Notes: generated by a model not told the origin, from the letters alone. A DNA stretch of 13,309 nt from an uncultured Ruminococcus sp. (GCA_902797125.1 CADBRS010000188.1:1-13309); one strand, 5' to 3'; shown: positions 1 through 6,393, counted from the stretch's first letter. Numbers and translations: made by a program.

Positions 1-23
1 GTAGACAAAAGAGGTTTCTTTTA

Positions 24-112
24 TGGCGGAGGGAAAGGGATTCGAACCCTTGTGGGATTGCTCCCAAACGGTTTTCAAGACCGCCTCGTTATGACCGCTT
101 CGATATCCCTCC
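24..112 (-). tRNA. tRNA-Ser (anticodon UGA), CCA encoded
   Basis: On the minus strand the acceptor arm GGAGGGA (112-106) pairs with TCCCTCC (34-28), followed by discriminator G (27) and a genomically encoded CCA (26-24). The anticodon stem GCGGT/ACCGT encloses the loop CTTGAAA, giving anticodon UGA, which reads UCA serine codons. A long variable arm (TTGGGAGCAATCCCAC region) and a T arm with TTCGAAT confirm a class II serine tRNA. It lies downstream of the BMC operon on the same strand, but a terminator and a separate promoter stand between them, so it is probably transcribed independently. Confidence 0.96.
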
Positions 113-132
113 ATGGGTTTCAAAGTATGCAT

Positions 133-161
133 ATATTAGCACATTTGGAAATAAAAGTCAA
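133..161 (-). promoter_or_regulatory. Putative sigma-70/A promoter of tRNA-Ser
   Basis: The minus strand shows TTGACT (161-156) as -35 and TAATAT (138-133) as -10, separated by 17 bp. The expected start is near 126, about 14 nt before the mature tRNA 5' end. Position and near-consensus elements fit a stable-RNA promoter. It begins directly after the operon terminator hairpin, whose T-rich tail overlaps the -35 element. Confidence 0.7.
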
Positions 162-196
162 CACAAGTCCACCCGGAATCGTCGACTCCGGGTGGA
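150..196 (-). terminator. Putative intrinsic terminator of the BMC operon
   Basis: A perfect 10-bp GC-rich inverted repeat, TCCACCCGGA (196-187 read on the minus strand) and TCCGGGTGGA (177-168), with a 9-nt loop lies 24 nt past the stop codon of the last operon gene. The tail on the minus strand, CTTGTGTTGACTTTTATTT, is T-rich but not an uninterrupted T run, so termination may be imperfect and some read-through into the tRNA is possible. Confidence 0.7.
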
Positions 197-220
197 AAGT
201 GATTCGTAAAAGAAAGAATA

Positions 221-1069
221 TTAATATTTGCCTGCGCAACCGAACAATTGCATTTTTTCCATTGTCGCTTCTTTGACAGCCAAGCGAACGACAGGCATAA
301 TGTCTGTCTGACCCATGCCGGGCTTCCAAACCTCATGAGCGGCTCTGGCAAAAGCAGTGTTGATATCTGTGAAGATATTGACTTTGGAAATACCGTTGGC
401 TATGGTTCTCTTGAAGTCATCATCAGAAAGGCCCGAACCGCCGTGGAGCACCAGAGGCGTGCTGACGATGGAGGCGATTTCTTTCAGACGGTCGAAGTCA
501 AGTCTGGGTTTCTCTTTATAAGCACCGTGTGCAGTTCCGATAGCGACCGCAAGTGCATCAACGCCTGTCACTGTCGCATATTCGAGAGCCTGCTGAGGAT
601 CTGTGTAAATGCTGTTGTCGTTTGGACCGTGGTTTTCAGCGCTGGAGGCGTTTGCACCGACATGACCCAATTCTCCTTCCACGGAGATGCCGCGTTCATG
701 AGCGTAGCGGACGAGAGCCCGGACCTTGCCCATGTTGCTGTAATAATCATCAGTGGAGCAGTCAAACATGACGGAAGTGAATCCCAAGCGAATAGCTTTC
801 TTGACCATATCCAGTGTCAGACCGTGATCCAAGTGAAGAACGATCGGGACGGTTGCCTTTTTGGCCAAAGGAAGGAGGAAGGCAGACAAGTCCTCAAGGG
901 AAGCATAAGGTGTCAGAATTTCTGCGGTCCCGATGATAACAGGCGCACGCAGTTCTTCTGCAGCTTCAATAACGCCTTTTGCCATTTCCAAATCGACCGT
1001 GTTGAACAAACCGACAGCATAATGTTCAGCCTTGGCGCGAGGCAGCAAATCTCTCATTGATACTAACAT
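221..1069 (-). CDS. fba: Class II fructose/tagatose-bisphosphate aldolase family (GatY/KbaY/FBA type)
   Basis: This 282-aa protein has the normal length of the zinc-dependent ketose-bisphosphate aldolases, which cleave or form fructose-1,6- or tagatose-1,6-bisphosphate from DHAP and glyceraldehyde-3-P. Visible motifs are HLDHG (79-83, catalytic Asp81 and Zn ligand His82), GTAHG (178-182, Zn His181) and LHGGSG (208-213, Zn His209). The start is the ATG at 1069, preceded by AGAAAGG nine bases upstream. It is the last gene of the operon and lacks an encapsulation-peptide-like helix at either end, so it probably works in the cytosol. Inference: it channels DHAP released by the microcompartment aldolase into hexose bisphosphate, or has an unusual substrate. 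The stretch at about 140-155 between the family's EGE(L)G and YTDP motifs is worth comparing with GatY and FbaA. Family assignment is secure; exact substrate is not. Confidence 0.88.
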   Translation of the reverse strand: MLVSMRDLLPRAKAEHYAVGLFNTVDLEMAKGVIEAAEELRAPVIIGTAEILTPYASLEDLSAFLLPLAKKATVPIVLHLDHGLTLDMVKKAIRLGFTSVMFDCSTDDYYSNMGKVRALVRYAHERGISVEGELGHVGANASSAENHGPNDNSIYTDPQQALEYATVTGVDALAVAIGTAHGAYKEKPRLDFDRLKEIASIVSTPLVLHGGSGLSDDDFKRTIANGISKVNIFTDINTAFARAAHEVWKPGMGQTDIMPVVRLAVKEATMEKMQLFGCAGKY

Positions 1070-1115
1070 ATCATAAAACCTTTCTGAAGTGAATGTATTC
1101 TAAAATAAGGAAGGA

Positions 1116-1307
1116 TTACAGCAACCAGACCGGAAGCTCTTCTGTAATCAGCACGTAATTGCCGTGATGGCGCGGAGCGGGAGCTACGACACGTTTTTTC
1201 GGAGCAGCCTTCTTTGCTGGCTCGATCGCCACTTCTTTCTTTTCAGAAACGATGGGCGCTTCTTCTTTCTTTACAACACGGGAAATACTGTTCTTACCGA
1301 CTGACAT
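1116..1307 (-). CDS. Small basic, disordered protein; candidate McdB-like partner of the upstream ParA ATPase
   Basis: A 63-aa protein starting at ATG 1307, with AAGGAG (1323-1318) ten bases upstream inside the parA coding region; the two genes overlap by 14 nt, which suggests translational coupling. The N-terminus (MSVGKNSISRVVKK) is short and basic. The middle (about 13-48) is rich in Lys, Ala, Pro and Glu and probably unstructured. The C-terminal 14 residues become hydrophobic and end in PVWLL, with Trp61 three residues from the end. I recognise no domain. Known of the class: ParA/MinD ATPases usually have a small partner encoded next door whose basic N-terminal segment stimulates ATPase activity, and carboxysome McdB proteins are small, disordered and carry a Trp near the C-terminus. 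Inference: this is the cargo adaptor linking the BMC shell to the ParA ATPase. A real gene is likely from its RBS, the coupling and its coherent composition. Confidence 0.68.
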   Translation of the reverse strand: MSVGKNSISRVVKKEEAPIVSEKKEVAIEPAKKAAPKKRVVAPAPRHHGNYVLITEELPVWLL

Positions 1308-2085
1308 ATTCCATAATCTCCTTTGCAAGATTCATATATTCTTCAGCACTTCTGGAAGACCTCTTATAGGCTCCGACCGGGCAACTGTTATCCTGAGACC
1401 ATTCAATGGAACTGTCAATCCGGATAATCGTCTTGAAAACGGTCAATTCATCGTAGGAAGCCAGAGACTCCAAAGTCTGCTTAAAGTATTTCTTTCTTTC
1501 GTCTGCCTTTGTAATGGCGATGCCCAACAAACGGATCTGAGGGGCAATGGACTGGATCTGCTGCACAAAATCAAACATGTTGGCGAGTCCAAACAATCCC
1601 CAGGGGCTTGCTTCCACCGGGATGATCAATTCGTCGGACGCACACATGATGTTCATCACCCAACAACCCAGCGTTGGCGGGGAATCGATCAAAATATAAT
1701 CGTAACGGCCTGAAGCAACGATCCTCGACAAACATTTTTTCAAGATAAGTTCCCGCTGCATTTTTGGAAACAGTTCAAACTCAATGGAACTCATCAGGGT
1801 TGAAGACGGAATCAGATCAAGCCCTTCATACGCCGTCGGGATGATGAAGTCCGTCAGATCTTTTTGCTTGGTAATGGCCGCATAGATGGTCTTCTCGGAC
1901 TGAACAAAGGCCAGGGCTTTCTCTTCATCAAAATAGGAAAGAGTCAGATTCAACTGCATATCGCCGTCGACCAGCAAAACTTTTTTGCCTGCTCTCGACA
2001 TTTCATAGCCTACGTTCGCGCAAGTGGTTGATTTTCCGCTTCCGCCTTTGTTGTTGGCAAAGCAGATGACCTTTGTTAAACTCAT
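1294..2085 (-). CDS. ParA/MinD-family ATPase, candidate microcompartment-positioning (McdA-like)
   Basis: A 263-aa ParA-type ATPase. The deviant Walker A box KGGSGKST is at 13-20, with signature Lys13 and catalytic Lys18. The A' motif LLVDGDMQ (37-44) and the Walker B-like YILIDSPPTLG (about 134-144) follow. There is no N-terminal DNA-binding extension, so it is the short form seen in MinD, McdA and orphan ParA proteins. Such ATPases bind nucleoid DNA or membrane as ATP dimers and distribute cargo such as plasmids, carboxysomes or chemotaxis arrays. Its place inside a BMC operon, between the PduV-like GTPase and a small overlapping downstream gene, and the absence of plasmid-partition genes point to BMC positioning or segregation (inference). 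The start ATG at 2085 has GGAGG eight bases upstream. Whether it uses nonspecific DNA or membrane as its matrix cannot be read with confidence. Confidence 0.9.
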   Translation of the reverse strand: MSLTKVICFANNKGGSGKSTTCANVGYEMSRAGKKVLLVDGDMQLNLTLSYFDEEKALAFVQSEKTIYAAITKQKDLTDFIIPTAYEGLDLIPSSTLMSSIEFELFPKMQRELILKKCLSRIVASGRYDYILIDSPPTLGCWVMNIMCASDELIIPVEASPWGLFGLANMFDFVQQIQSIAPQIRLLGIAITKADERKKYFKQTLESLASYDELTVFKTIIRIDSSIEWSQDNSCPVGAYKRSSRSAEEYMNLAKEIMEYVSR

Positions 2086-2110
2086 CTCGGCAGCCTCCGT
2101 TGCGTTGGAT

Positions 2111-2590
2111 TTATTGATGGATCGCCTTTCTTCTCACGGGTCTGGACGATGCAGGGCGTCCGTGAGAATCATTCAAATATTCGATAACGTCATTGAGCCC
2201 TTCACCGGTGACCGAACTGACGGGGAAAATCTTTTTGCATCCTGCTTCTTTCAGCCAGTTATAGGTCATAGGGATATTGGCTTTCGGGTCATCGATCGTG
2301 GTAAGAATACCAATGACTTCCCGGTTGCACATACAGGTGATGTTGGGGGGAAACAGTGTAAACGGTTCCGTGGCGCTGCACAAAAGCCCGACTACATCGG
2401 ATTCATAAGCATACAAAGCCAGCGCGGCTCCTAAAGTGTGTGTCTGCAGGTATTCCCCGGGCGTGTCGATGATCGTGTCCGTATAGTGTATAAATTGTGT
2501 CTTGCAATAGTTCAATTGCTGACCTTTTAAAGCTTGAGTCAGAGTGGTTTTTCCCGCTCCGACACGGCCGATCAAAATGAGCCTTCTCAT
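2111..2590 (-). CDS. pduV: EutP/PduV-like small GTPase
   Basis: A 159-aa P-loop GTPase of the EutP/PduV family. The G1 motif GRVGAGKT is at 8-15, G3 is DTPGE (42-46) and a G5-like SSVTGEG is at 125-131. The G4 position reads TTID (97-100) instead of the usual NKxD/TKxD, so the guanine-specificity lysine seems to be missing; this may alter nucleotide preference. The C-terminus ends in a short basic tail (RPASSRPVRRKAIHQ). PduV in Salmonella has been linked to the outside of the BMC and to its movement in cells; EutP has been reported to have acetate-kinase activity in some bacteria, so either role is possible. It starts 5 nt after the PduU-like gene, with no strong Shine-Dalgarno site visible, which suggests coupled translation. 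It lies directly before the ParA ATPase, so two NTPases of possible positioning function are adjacent. Confidence 0.88.
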   Translation of the reverse strand: MRRLILIGRVGAGKTTLTQALKGQQLNYCKTQFIHYTDTIIDTPGEYLQTHTLGAALALYAYESDVVGLLCSATEPFTLFPPNITCMCNREVIGILTTIDDPKANIPMTYNWLKEAGCKKIFPVSSVTGEGLNDVIEYLNDSHGRPASSRPVRRKAIHQ

Positions 2591-2595
2591 CGGTG

Positions 2596-2970
2596 TCAGG
2601 TTTTAGTCAACGGGCACACGGAATAGCCTAACGTGTCATGGACATAGGTGCAGATGGCCTGGAAAGAGGCTTCCACTTCCGAAACGGTACCCGTCAGAAT
2701 CAAGGTTCCGCTGAAACGATCCACAAAACCCAGTTCTGCACCGGAAGACTTCAAAGCAATGTCTGCAATGATGACGGCTGTTTCGGCGGGTGTAATCGTC
2801 ATGACTCCGATAGCGGCCTTTGAGTACTCCACCTGAGGATCCAGCCCTAATTTATAATATAGGATGGGATCCGGATTGGCCACAATATGCGCGAGCGTAA
2901 TCTGGCGACCCGGAACCAGTTCCTGCACAATTCTCATTTTGTCGTGCAGTTTGATTGGTTCATCACTCAT
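2596..2970 (-). CDS. pduU: PduU/EutS-type circularly permuted BMC-H shell protein
   Basis: A 124-aa shell protein of the circularly permuted hexamer type. The N-terminal signature (RIVQELVPGRQITLAHIVAN, 13-32) closely matches EutS/PduU, where this segment forms a six-stranded beta-barrel plugging the hexamer pore. The following core contains AIGVMTITPAETAVI and GFVDRFSGTLILTG, also typical. The C-terminus (CPLTKT) matches the family's C-S/D-x-T-K/R-S/T ending. In Salmonella, PduU is thought to interact with PduV, and here too the gene directly precedes the PduV-like GTPase. Start ATG 2970 has GGAAAGTGA upstream. It has about ten extra residues at the N-terminus compared with EutS. Confidence 0.95.
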   Translation of the reverse strand: MSDEPIKLHDKMRIVQELVPGRQITLAHIVANPDPILYYKLGLDPQVEYSKAAIGVMTITPAETAVIIADIALKSSGAELGFVDRFSGTLILTGTVSEVEASFQAICTYVHDTLGYSVCPLTKT

Positions 2971-2994
2971 AGTAAATCACTTTCCGTAAAGGGA

Positions 2995-3540
2995 TTACAA
3001 TGTATCCCACAATTCTTCATGAGGAGCGGCAATGACTGTGTAATGATTCAGCATGCTTTGTTCCTTGGCGTGGCGGGCGCCCGCCTCAACTGCAGCCGTA
3101 ACGTCTCCGACATCTCCGGTTACCAGCACGATTCCTTTTCCGCCCATACCGCGGGAGAGTCTGAGTTCAAATATCTCAACTTTTGCCGTTTTGACGGCAA
3201 TATCTGCCGCCTTGACGATGCTGGCCGCGCTGTATGTTTCAATGATGCCCAGACTGCCGTGCCTTGAGGGGGTCTGGGTCCCGTAAAGCGCCGTGATGAC
3301 TTGGGGGTCGATCCGGCCCATCAAAGATGCATCGATCAGCGTTCCGGCGAACCGCTCTTTGACATGGTCTAGGGATGCAGTGACATCTGCGATCGAACCC
3401 GAAACCATGATCTCAAATTTGCCGGGACAAACCGGATGAGCCGAAATCAAGCGGACACCGGCGCTTTTCAGCGCTGCATCCGTTGCCTCTATGCCGGTTG
3501 CGATGCTTTTTAATTCAATTACACCTACGGTTTGGTACAT
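2995..3540 (-). CDS. pduT: PduT-like BMC-T shell protein with probable Fe-S pore
   Basis: A 181-aa tandem-domain (BMC-T) trimeric shell protein: domain 1 at about 3-85 and domain 2 at about 95-180 (GSLGIIETYSAASIVKAAD onward). The pore loop of domain 1 reads HPVCPGKF with the cysteine at residue 38, exactly the position of the Cys of Citrobacter/Salmonella PduT (ICPGKF) that coordinates a [4Fe-4S] cluster at the trimer axis. Domain 2 ends with VIAAPHEELW, as PduT does (VIPRPHEAMW). It lies immediately downstream of the PduS-like gene; in Pdu systems PduS and PduT are thought to interact for electron transfer across the shell. Start ATG 3540 has AAGGA eight bases upstream. Confidence 0.94.
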   Translation of the reverse strand: MYQTVGVIELKSIATGIEATDAALKSAGVRLISAHPVCPGKFEIMVSGSIADVTASLDHVKERFAGTLIDASLMGRIDPQVITALYGTQTPSRHGSLGIIETYSAASIVKAADIAVKTAKVEIFELRLSRGMGGKGIVLVTGDVGDVTAAVEAGARHAKEQSMLNHYTVIAAPHEELWDTL

Positions 3541-3557
3541 AATGAATATCCTTTATA

Positions 3558-4898
3558 TTACTCTTTGACTTCTTCAATGATGATTTTTTGATTGTCTGCA
3601 AAAATGACTTTCCCGGAAAGGGAAGCATGTGCAGGCAGGGACAATCCTTCGCCCGGGTTGCCTATGATCTGTCCTTTAGAGACCATGTCTCCTTCTTTGA
3701 CAGCAGGAACAGACGGCGCACCGATATGGAGCGGGAGCGGGATCTCAACGCGACGGGCAGTTTTCAACTCGGGGTAGAAAACGGCTTCTTTGTCGTATTT
3801 GGTCACGCCCAGATAGTCTTTCCAACGGGCCGTGGAAACAGCCGTGTAAGGATGTTCTTCGCGGACCATGCAGTTCATGTCGTCCGGGGCCACGTATCTC
3901 ATCCGGTTTTTGGCCAAAATGGCTTTATGGTGCTGAATGACGGCACGCGGTGAAATATATTGGCAGCAAGCCCCCAATTCACAGATGCCGCATCCGCAGC
4001 AGAGGGTTGCGCTCAGGATCATAGAAGGATCTGCTTCGGCCACTCCCGCCTCCACACGAACGTGTTTGTGGGGCTCCAGAGGATATCCGAGTGCATGGCG
4101 AGGACAGAGATCCGTACATCTGCTGCATTGGCAGCAAACGGAAGAGGCGATAGCCAAATGGTCTTTAGGTCCGCGTTTCTTCACAACGATGGCAGGAATG
4201 CTTTCCGGAAGAATCAGGAGGGATTTCGTCGTTTTTGTGATGACAGCAGTCGTCGGGTTGATCATTTGACCCATGGAAGGACCGCCGTCCAGAACGACAT
4301 CATTTTCAGGGACACGGATGCCGAGCGAATCAAACAGTTCACTGACGCGCATGCCAACAGGGACTTTGACGACATAGGCATGATCCACATCGCCGTTGAT
4401 CGTAAGATATTTTTCTGTAACGGGTGCGCCGTTGACCAGCGCGTTCCGAATGTTCAGTACAGTTTCAATATTGAATACGATCACGTGTTGCGTAATCGGC
4501 AAATGACCGGGTTGAACCAGTCGACCGGTAGCTTCGCAGATGAGTGACACTTCATCACCCATCGGATAGGCATCCGGGAGATGTCTGATACGAACATCCT
4601 GAGCCAGTTCCTGTTCATCGACCAGCCCTAAGAGGTGGCAATTATGATCTTTGATGCAGATATAGCATCGGTCGATATTGGCTGCTTTCAGCACAAACTG
4701 GGCTCCCTCAACGATGAGCGGAAGATAGTCACGCATCAGCATATAGTCGGTATAGAGCAGCGGCTCACATTCGGCGCCGTTAATCAAAAGGATGTCCGCT
4801 CCTTCTGCAAGTTTCGCAAAAGAGGGGAATCCGGCTCCGCCTGCTCCCAAAATACCGGCGTTTTTTAATACTTGTTTAAAATCGTCGAGTGTTGACAA
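3558..4898 (-). CDS. pduS: PduS-like (RnfC-type) flavin/Fe-S NADH dehydrogenase, TTG start
   Basis: I choose the TTG at 4898 (446 aa) because AAAGGAG lies six bases upstream; the longer GTG-initiated frame from 4940 lacks an RBS and runs through a hairpin. The N-terminus has the RnfC/Nqo1-like nucleotide-binding glycine loop GAGGAGFPS (about 18-26) and a flavin-domain signature around INGAECEP. Two ferredoxin-type cysteine sets follow: CxxCxxCxxxCP at about 255-266 and CxxCxxC with further cysteines at about 300-312, enough for two [4Fe-4S] clusters. The C-terminal about 70 residues form a barrel-sandwich hybrid-like domain (PLHIGAPSVPAVKEGDMV). PduS oxidises NADH and reduces cobalamin in B12-dependent BMCs. 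No B12 enzyme is in this window, so here it may instead dispose of electrons through the Fe-S pore of the adjacent PduT (inference). Confidence 0.92.
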   Translation of the reverse strand: MSTLDDFKQVLKNAGILGAGGAGFPSFAKLAEGADILLINGAECEPLLYTDYMLMRDYLPLIVEGAQFVLKAANIDRCYICIKDHNCHLLGLVDEQELAQDVRIRHLPDAYPMGDEVSLICEATGRLVQPGHLPITQHVIVFNIETVLNIRNALVNGAPVTEKYLTINGDVDHAYVVKVPVGMRVSELFDSLGIRVPENDVVLDGGPSMGQMINPTTAVITKTTKSLLILPESIPAIVVKKRGPKDHLAIASSVCCQCSRCTDLCPRHALGYPLEPHKHVRVEAGVAEADPSMILSATLCCGCGICELGACCQYISPRAVIQHHKAILAKNRMRYVAPDDMNCMVREEHPYTAVSTARWKDYLGVTKYDKEAVFYPELKTARRVEIPLPLHIGAPSVPAVKEGDMVSKGQIIGNPGEGLSLPAHASLSGKVIFADNQKIIIEEVKE

Positions 4899-4912
4899 AA
4901 CGATCTCCTTTA

Positions 4913-4942
4913 CTGTGTCCGGCCGGCAAAAGCAAGACACAG
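4913..4942 (-). promoter_or_regulatory. Hairpin just upstream of the pduS RBS
   Basis: CTGTGTC (minus 4942-4936) and GACACAG (4919-4913) form a perfect 7-bp stem, with the self-complementary CCGGCCGG inside the loop. It sits between the stop codon of the EutN-type gene and AAAGGAG of pduS, so it could stabilise or separate the message or modulate pduS translation. Its function is inferred. Confidence 0.4.
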
Positions 4943-4953
4943 AAACTCAATTA

Positions 4954-5223
4954 TTAGTTAGTGTAATCAATGATACCGACAATGGCGGCATCTGCAGGGA
5001 CTTCTCCTCCGTCCCGGCTCTTGGGCAGTGCAAGACGGGCAGAGCTGCCGGTCGTGATAAGCACGGTTTCTCCTACACCGGCTCCGACCGCATCAACTGC
5101 AATCAAGTATTTGTCAGTTTCCTTACCGTCTTCAATGAGGTGGACCTGCATAAATTTGCTTCCAAGGAGACTTTCGCATTTTCTGGTGGAAACAACATTA
5201 CCTATAACTTTTCCAATTAGCAT
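4954..5223 (-). CDS. eutN: BMC-P pentameric vertex protein (EutN/CcmL family)
   Basis: An 89-aa protein of the EutN/CcmL/GrpN family that caps the twelve vertices of the polyhedral shell. It begins with MLIGKVIGNVVSTRK, the usual N-terminal beta-strand signature, continues with VDAVGAGVGETVLITTGSSAR (about 43-63) and ends with DAAIVGIIDYTN, typical of the family. Length is normal. This is the only vertex gene in the window, whereas PVM-type loci of planctomycetes usually have three EutN-like genes; this argues for the PVM-like or Pdu-related branch. Start ATG 5223 has GAAAGGA upstream and follows pduL by 17 nt. Confidence 0.95.
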   Translation of the reverse strand: MLIGKVIGNVVSTRKCESLLGSKFMQVHLIEDGKETDKYLIAVDAVGAGVGETVLITTGSSARLALPKSRDGGEVPADAAIVGIIDYTN

Positions 5224-5240
5224 TTTGATGGTCCTTTCTC

Positions 5241-5906
5241 TTATTTAGCAACGGTGACTCTGCTTCCGTTTCCGATGCCGGCTGCGTTCGCATCATCTGT
5301 GTCGACGTGCATTTCCAAGCGGAACTTATCACTGACGCGGATCTGAACATCATACCACAAGGTGTGCTTTGTGCCTACTACGTCAACATTGATATAATCT
5401 CCGTCTTTTACGCCGAATCTCACGGCGTCTTCAGGAGACATGTGGATGTGACGGTTGGCAATGATACATCCTTCTGACAATTGAACGATGCCTTTTGGGC
5501 CGACGATCGTGATCGGGGCTGAGCCGGACAACTTTCCGGACTCGCGGACAGGCGGTTTGACTTTCAGAACGAAGGAGTCCGTAACAGATATTTCAACCTG
5601 GGACTGCTTACGCAGCGGACCGAGCACGCGAACGCCTTCGATCGGTCTCATGGAAGGGCCGATCAAAGTCAATGTTTCTTTACAAGCAAACTGACCGGGC
5701 TGAGACAGGTCTTTCAGCGGAGTCAGGGTATAACCGGTTCCGAAAAGGATGTCCACATGTTCTTGTGTTAAATGGATATGGCGATTCGAAACGCCAATAG
5801 GGATGCTCATATCGTTTTGTGTATTTGTAGAGCCGGGCTGTGAAGACAGCTCAGAAAGAGCCCGTTTGACCATTTCCGCAATTTGCTCTGTCGTATATGA
5901 AGCCAT
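5241..5906 (-). CDS. pduL: PduL-type phosphate acyltransferase with N-terminal encapsulation peptide
   Basis: A 221-aa PduL phosphotransacylase, converting acyl-CoA (here probably lactoyl-, propionyl- or acetyl-CoA) and phosphate to acyl-phosphate and free CoA inside the shell. Two homologous beta-barrel halves are visible, each with an HIH zinc motif: SNRHIHLT (about 41-48) and ANRHIHMS (about 149-156). Residues 1-21 (TTEQIAEMVKRALSELSSQ region) form an amphipathic helix followed by a polar linker, the normal N-terminal encapsulation peptide of PduL. Start ATG 5906 has GAAAGGA ten bases upstream. It recycles CoA for the upstream PduP-type dehydrogenase and supplies acyl-phosphate to AckA at the operon start. 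Confidence 0.95.
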   Translation of the reverse strand: MASYTTEQIAEMVKRALSELSSQPGSTNTQNDMSIPIGVSNRHIHLTQEHVDILFGTGYTLTPLKDLSQPGQFACKETLTLIGPSMRPIEGVRVLGPLRKQSQVEISVTDSFVLKVKPPVRESGKLSGSAPITIVGPKGIVQLSEGCIIANRHIHMSPEDAVRFGVKDGDYINVDVVGTKHTLWYDVQIRVSDKFRLEMHVDTDDANAAGIGNGSRVTVAK

Positions 5907-6024
5907 GATGTATAAGTCCTTTCAGAATCGGATGGGGGATGAACGATATCAAAAAATCTAAAAGATTGTAATATTCCAAAATCAGGCAGCTGTGCTGCAA
6001 AAATCCGGGGAAATAAACCGGGTC

Positions 6025-6096
6025 CAGCGAGATGGCCCGGGACCATCTCGCTGTGAGGGGGTACCTTGAAGCGGTACCAGGGTGTTGAGCGCTCAA
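6025..6096 (-). promoter_or_regulatory. Intercistronic structured element: strong hairpin plus two palindromes
   Basis: This is the core of the 214-bp gap 5907-6120, the largest inside the operon. It holds a perfect 11-bp stem (CAGCGAGATGG at 6025-6035 and CCATCTCGCTG at 6043-6053, 7-nt loop), a repeated GGTACC (6060-6065 and 6073-6078) and the 12-bp palindrome TTGAGCGCTCAA (6085-6096). No T run follows the big hairpin on the minus strand, so it is not a classic terminator. Inference: an mRNA processing or stability element that keeps shell-gene mRNA high relative to downstream genes. I see no gene in the gap. Confidence 0.55.
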
Positions 6097-6120
6097 ATAT
6101 TAGTTAAAAGAGGATGTCAA

Positions 6121-6393
6121 TTAACCAATTTTCGGCAGAATTTTCTCAACATCAGAGTGCGGTCTCGGAATTACGTGTGTAGCAATGACTTCGCCAAGAC
6201 GGGCAGCAGCTGCGCCACCGGCCTCAACAGCAGCTTTAACGGCACCGACATCGCCGCGGACCATGACGCTGACCAAACCGGAACCGATCTTTTCAGAACC
6301 GATCAGAACAACATTAGCAGCCTTTACCATTGCATCGGCAGCTTCAATTGCAGCGACAAGACCTCTGGTTTCAACCATACCAAGAGCTTCCAT
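6121..6393 (-). CDS. BMC-H hexameric shell protein (PduA/PduJ/EutM type), copy 1
   Basis: A 90-aa canonical single-domain shell protein. It starts MEALGMVETRGLVAAIEAAD, has the KIGSGLVSVMVRGDVGAVKAA core with a GSG pore motif (about 37-39), and the VIPRPH signature near the end. Six copies form a flat hexamer tile whose small polar pore passes substrates. It is almost identical to the BMC-H gene at 6813-7088 (85 of 90 aligned residues identical). GGAGG lies eight bases upstream of ATG 6393. Probably a main facet protein. Confidence 0.97.
   Translation of the reverse strand: MEALGMVETRGLVAAIEAADAMVKAANVVLIGSEKIGSGLVSVMVRGDVGAVKAAVEAGGAAAARLGEVIATHVIPRPHSDVEKILPKIG

Noticed and set aside
24..112. 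tRNA-Ser as attachment site of an integrated BMC island
   Set aside because: The tRNA 3' end faces away from the operon, no second copy of its 3' end is visible in the window, and no integrase gene is present.
248..1060. Long open frame on the plus strand opposite fba (and similar ones at 7211-8707 and 8816-9763)
   Set aside because: They are antisense shadows of genes with clear family motifs, with no RBS, and Cys/His/Asp-rich translations that match no family.
1294..2085. ParA as part of a plasmid partition system
   Set aside because: No ParB or centromere-like repeats are seen, and the gene is embedded within the BMC operon with BMC-type spacing.
3558..4940. 460-aa GTG-initiated version of the PduS-like protein
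   Set aside because: The extra 14 residues are encoded by a hairpin and the RBS region; AAAGGAG sits at ideal distance from the TTG at 4898.
5982..6000. GCAGC-ACA-GCTGC hairpin next to a T run as a terminator
   Set aside because: On the minus strand the T run precedes the stem rather than following it, and on the plus strand the run is A, so neither orientation terminates.
6025..6080. GGTACCGC near a strong hairpin resembles the T-box antiterminator motif
   Set aside because: The preceding bases are CCCT rather than AGGGT, there is no room for a specifier stem between the shell gene and this site, there is no T run, and pduL is not an amino-acid gene.
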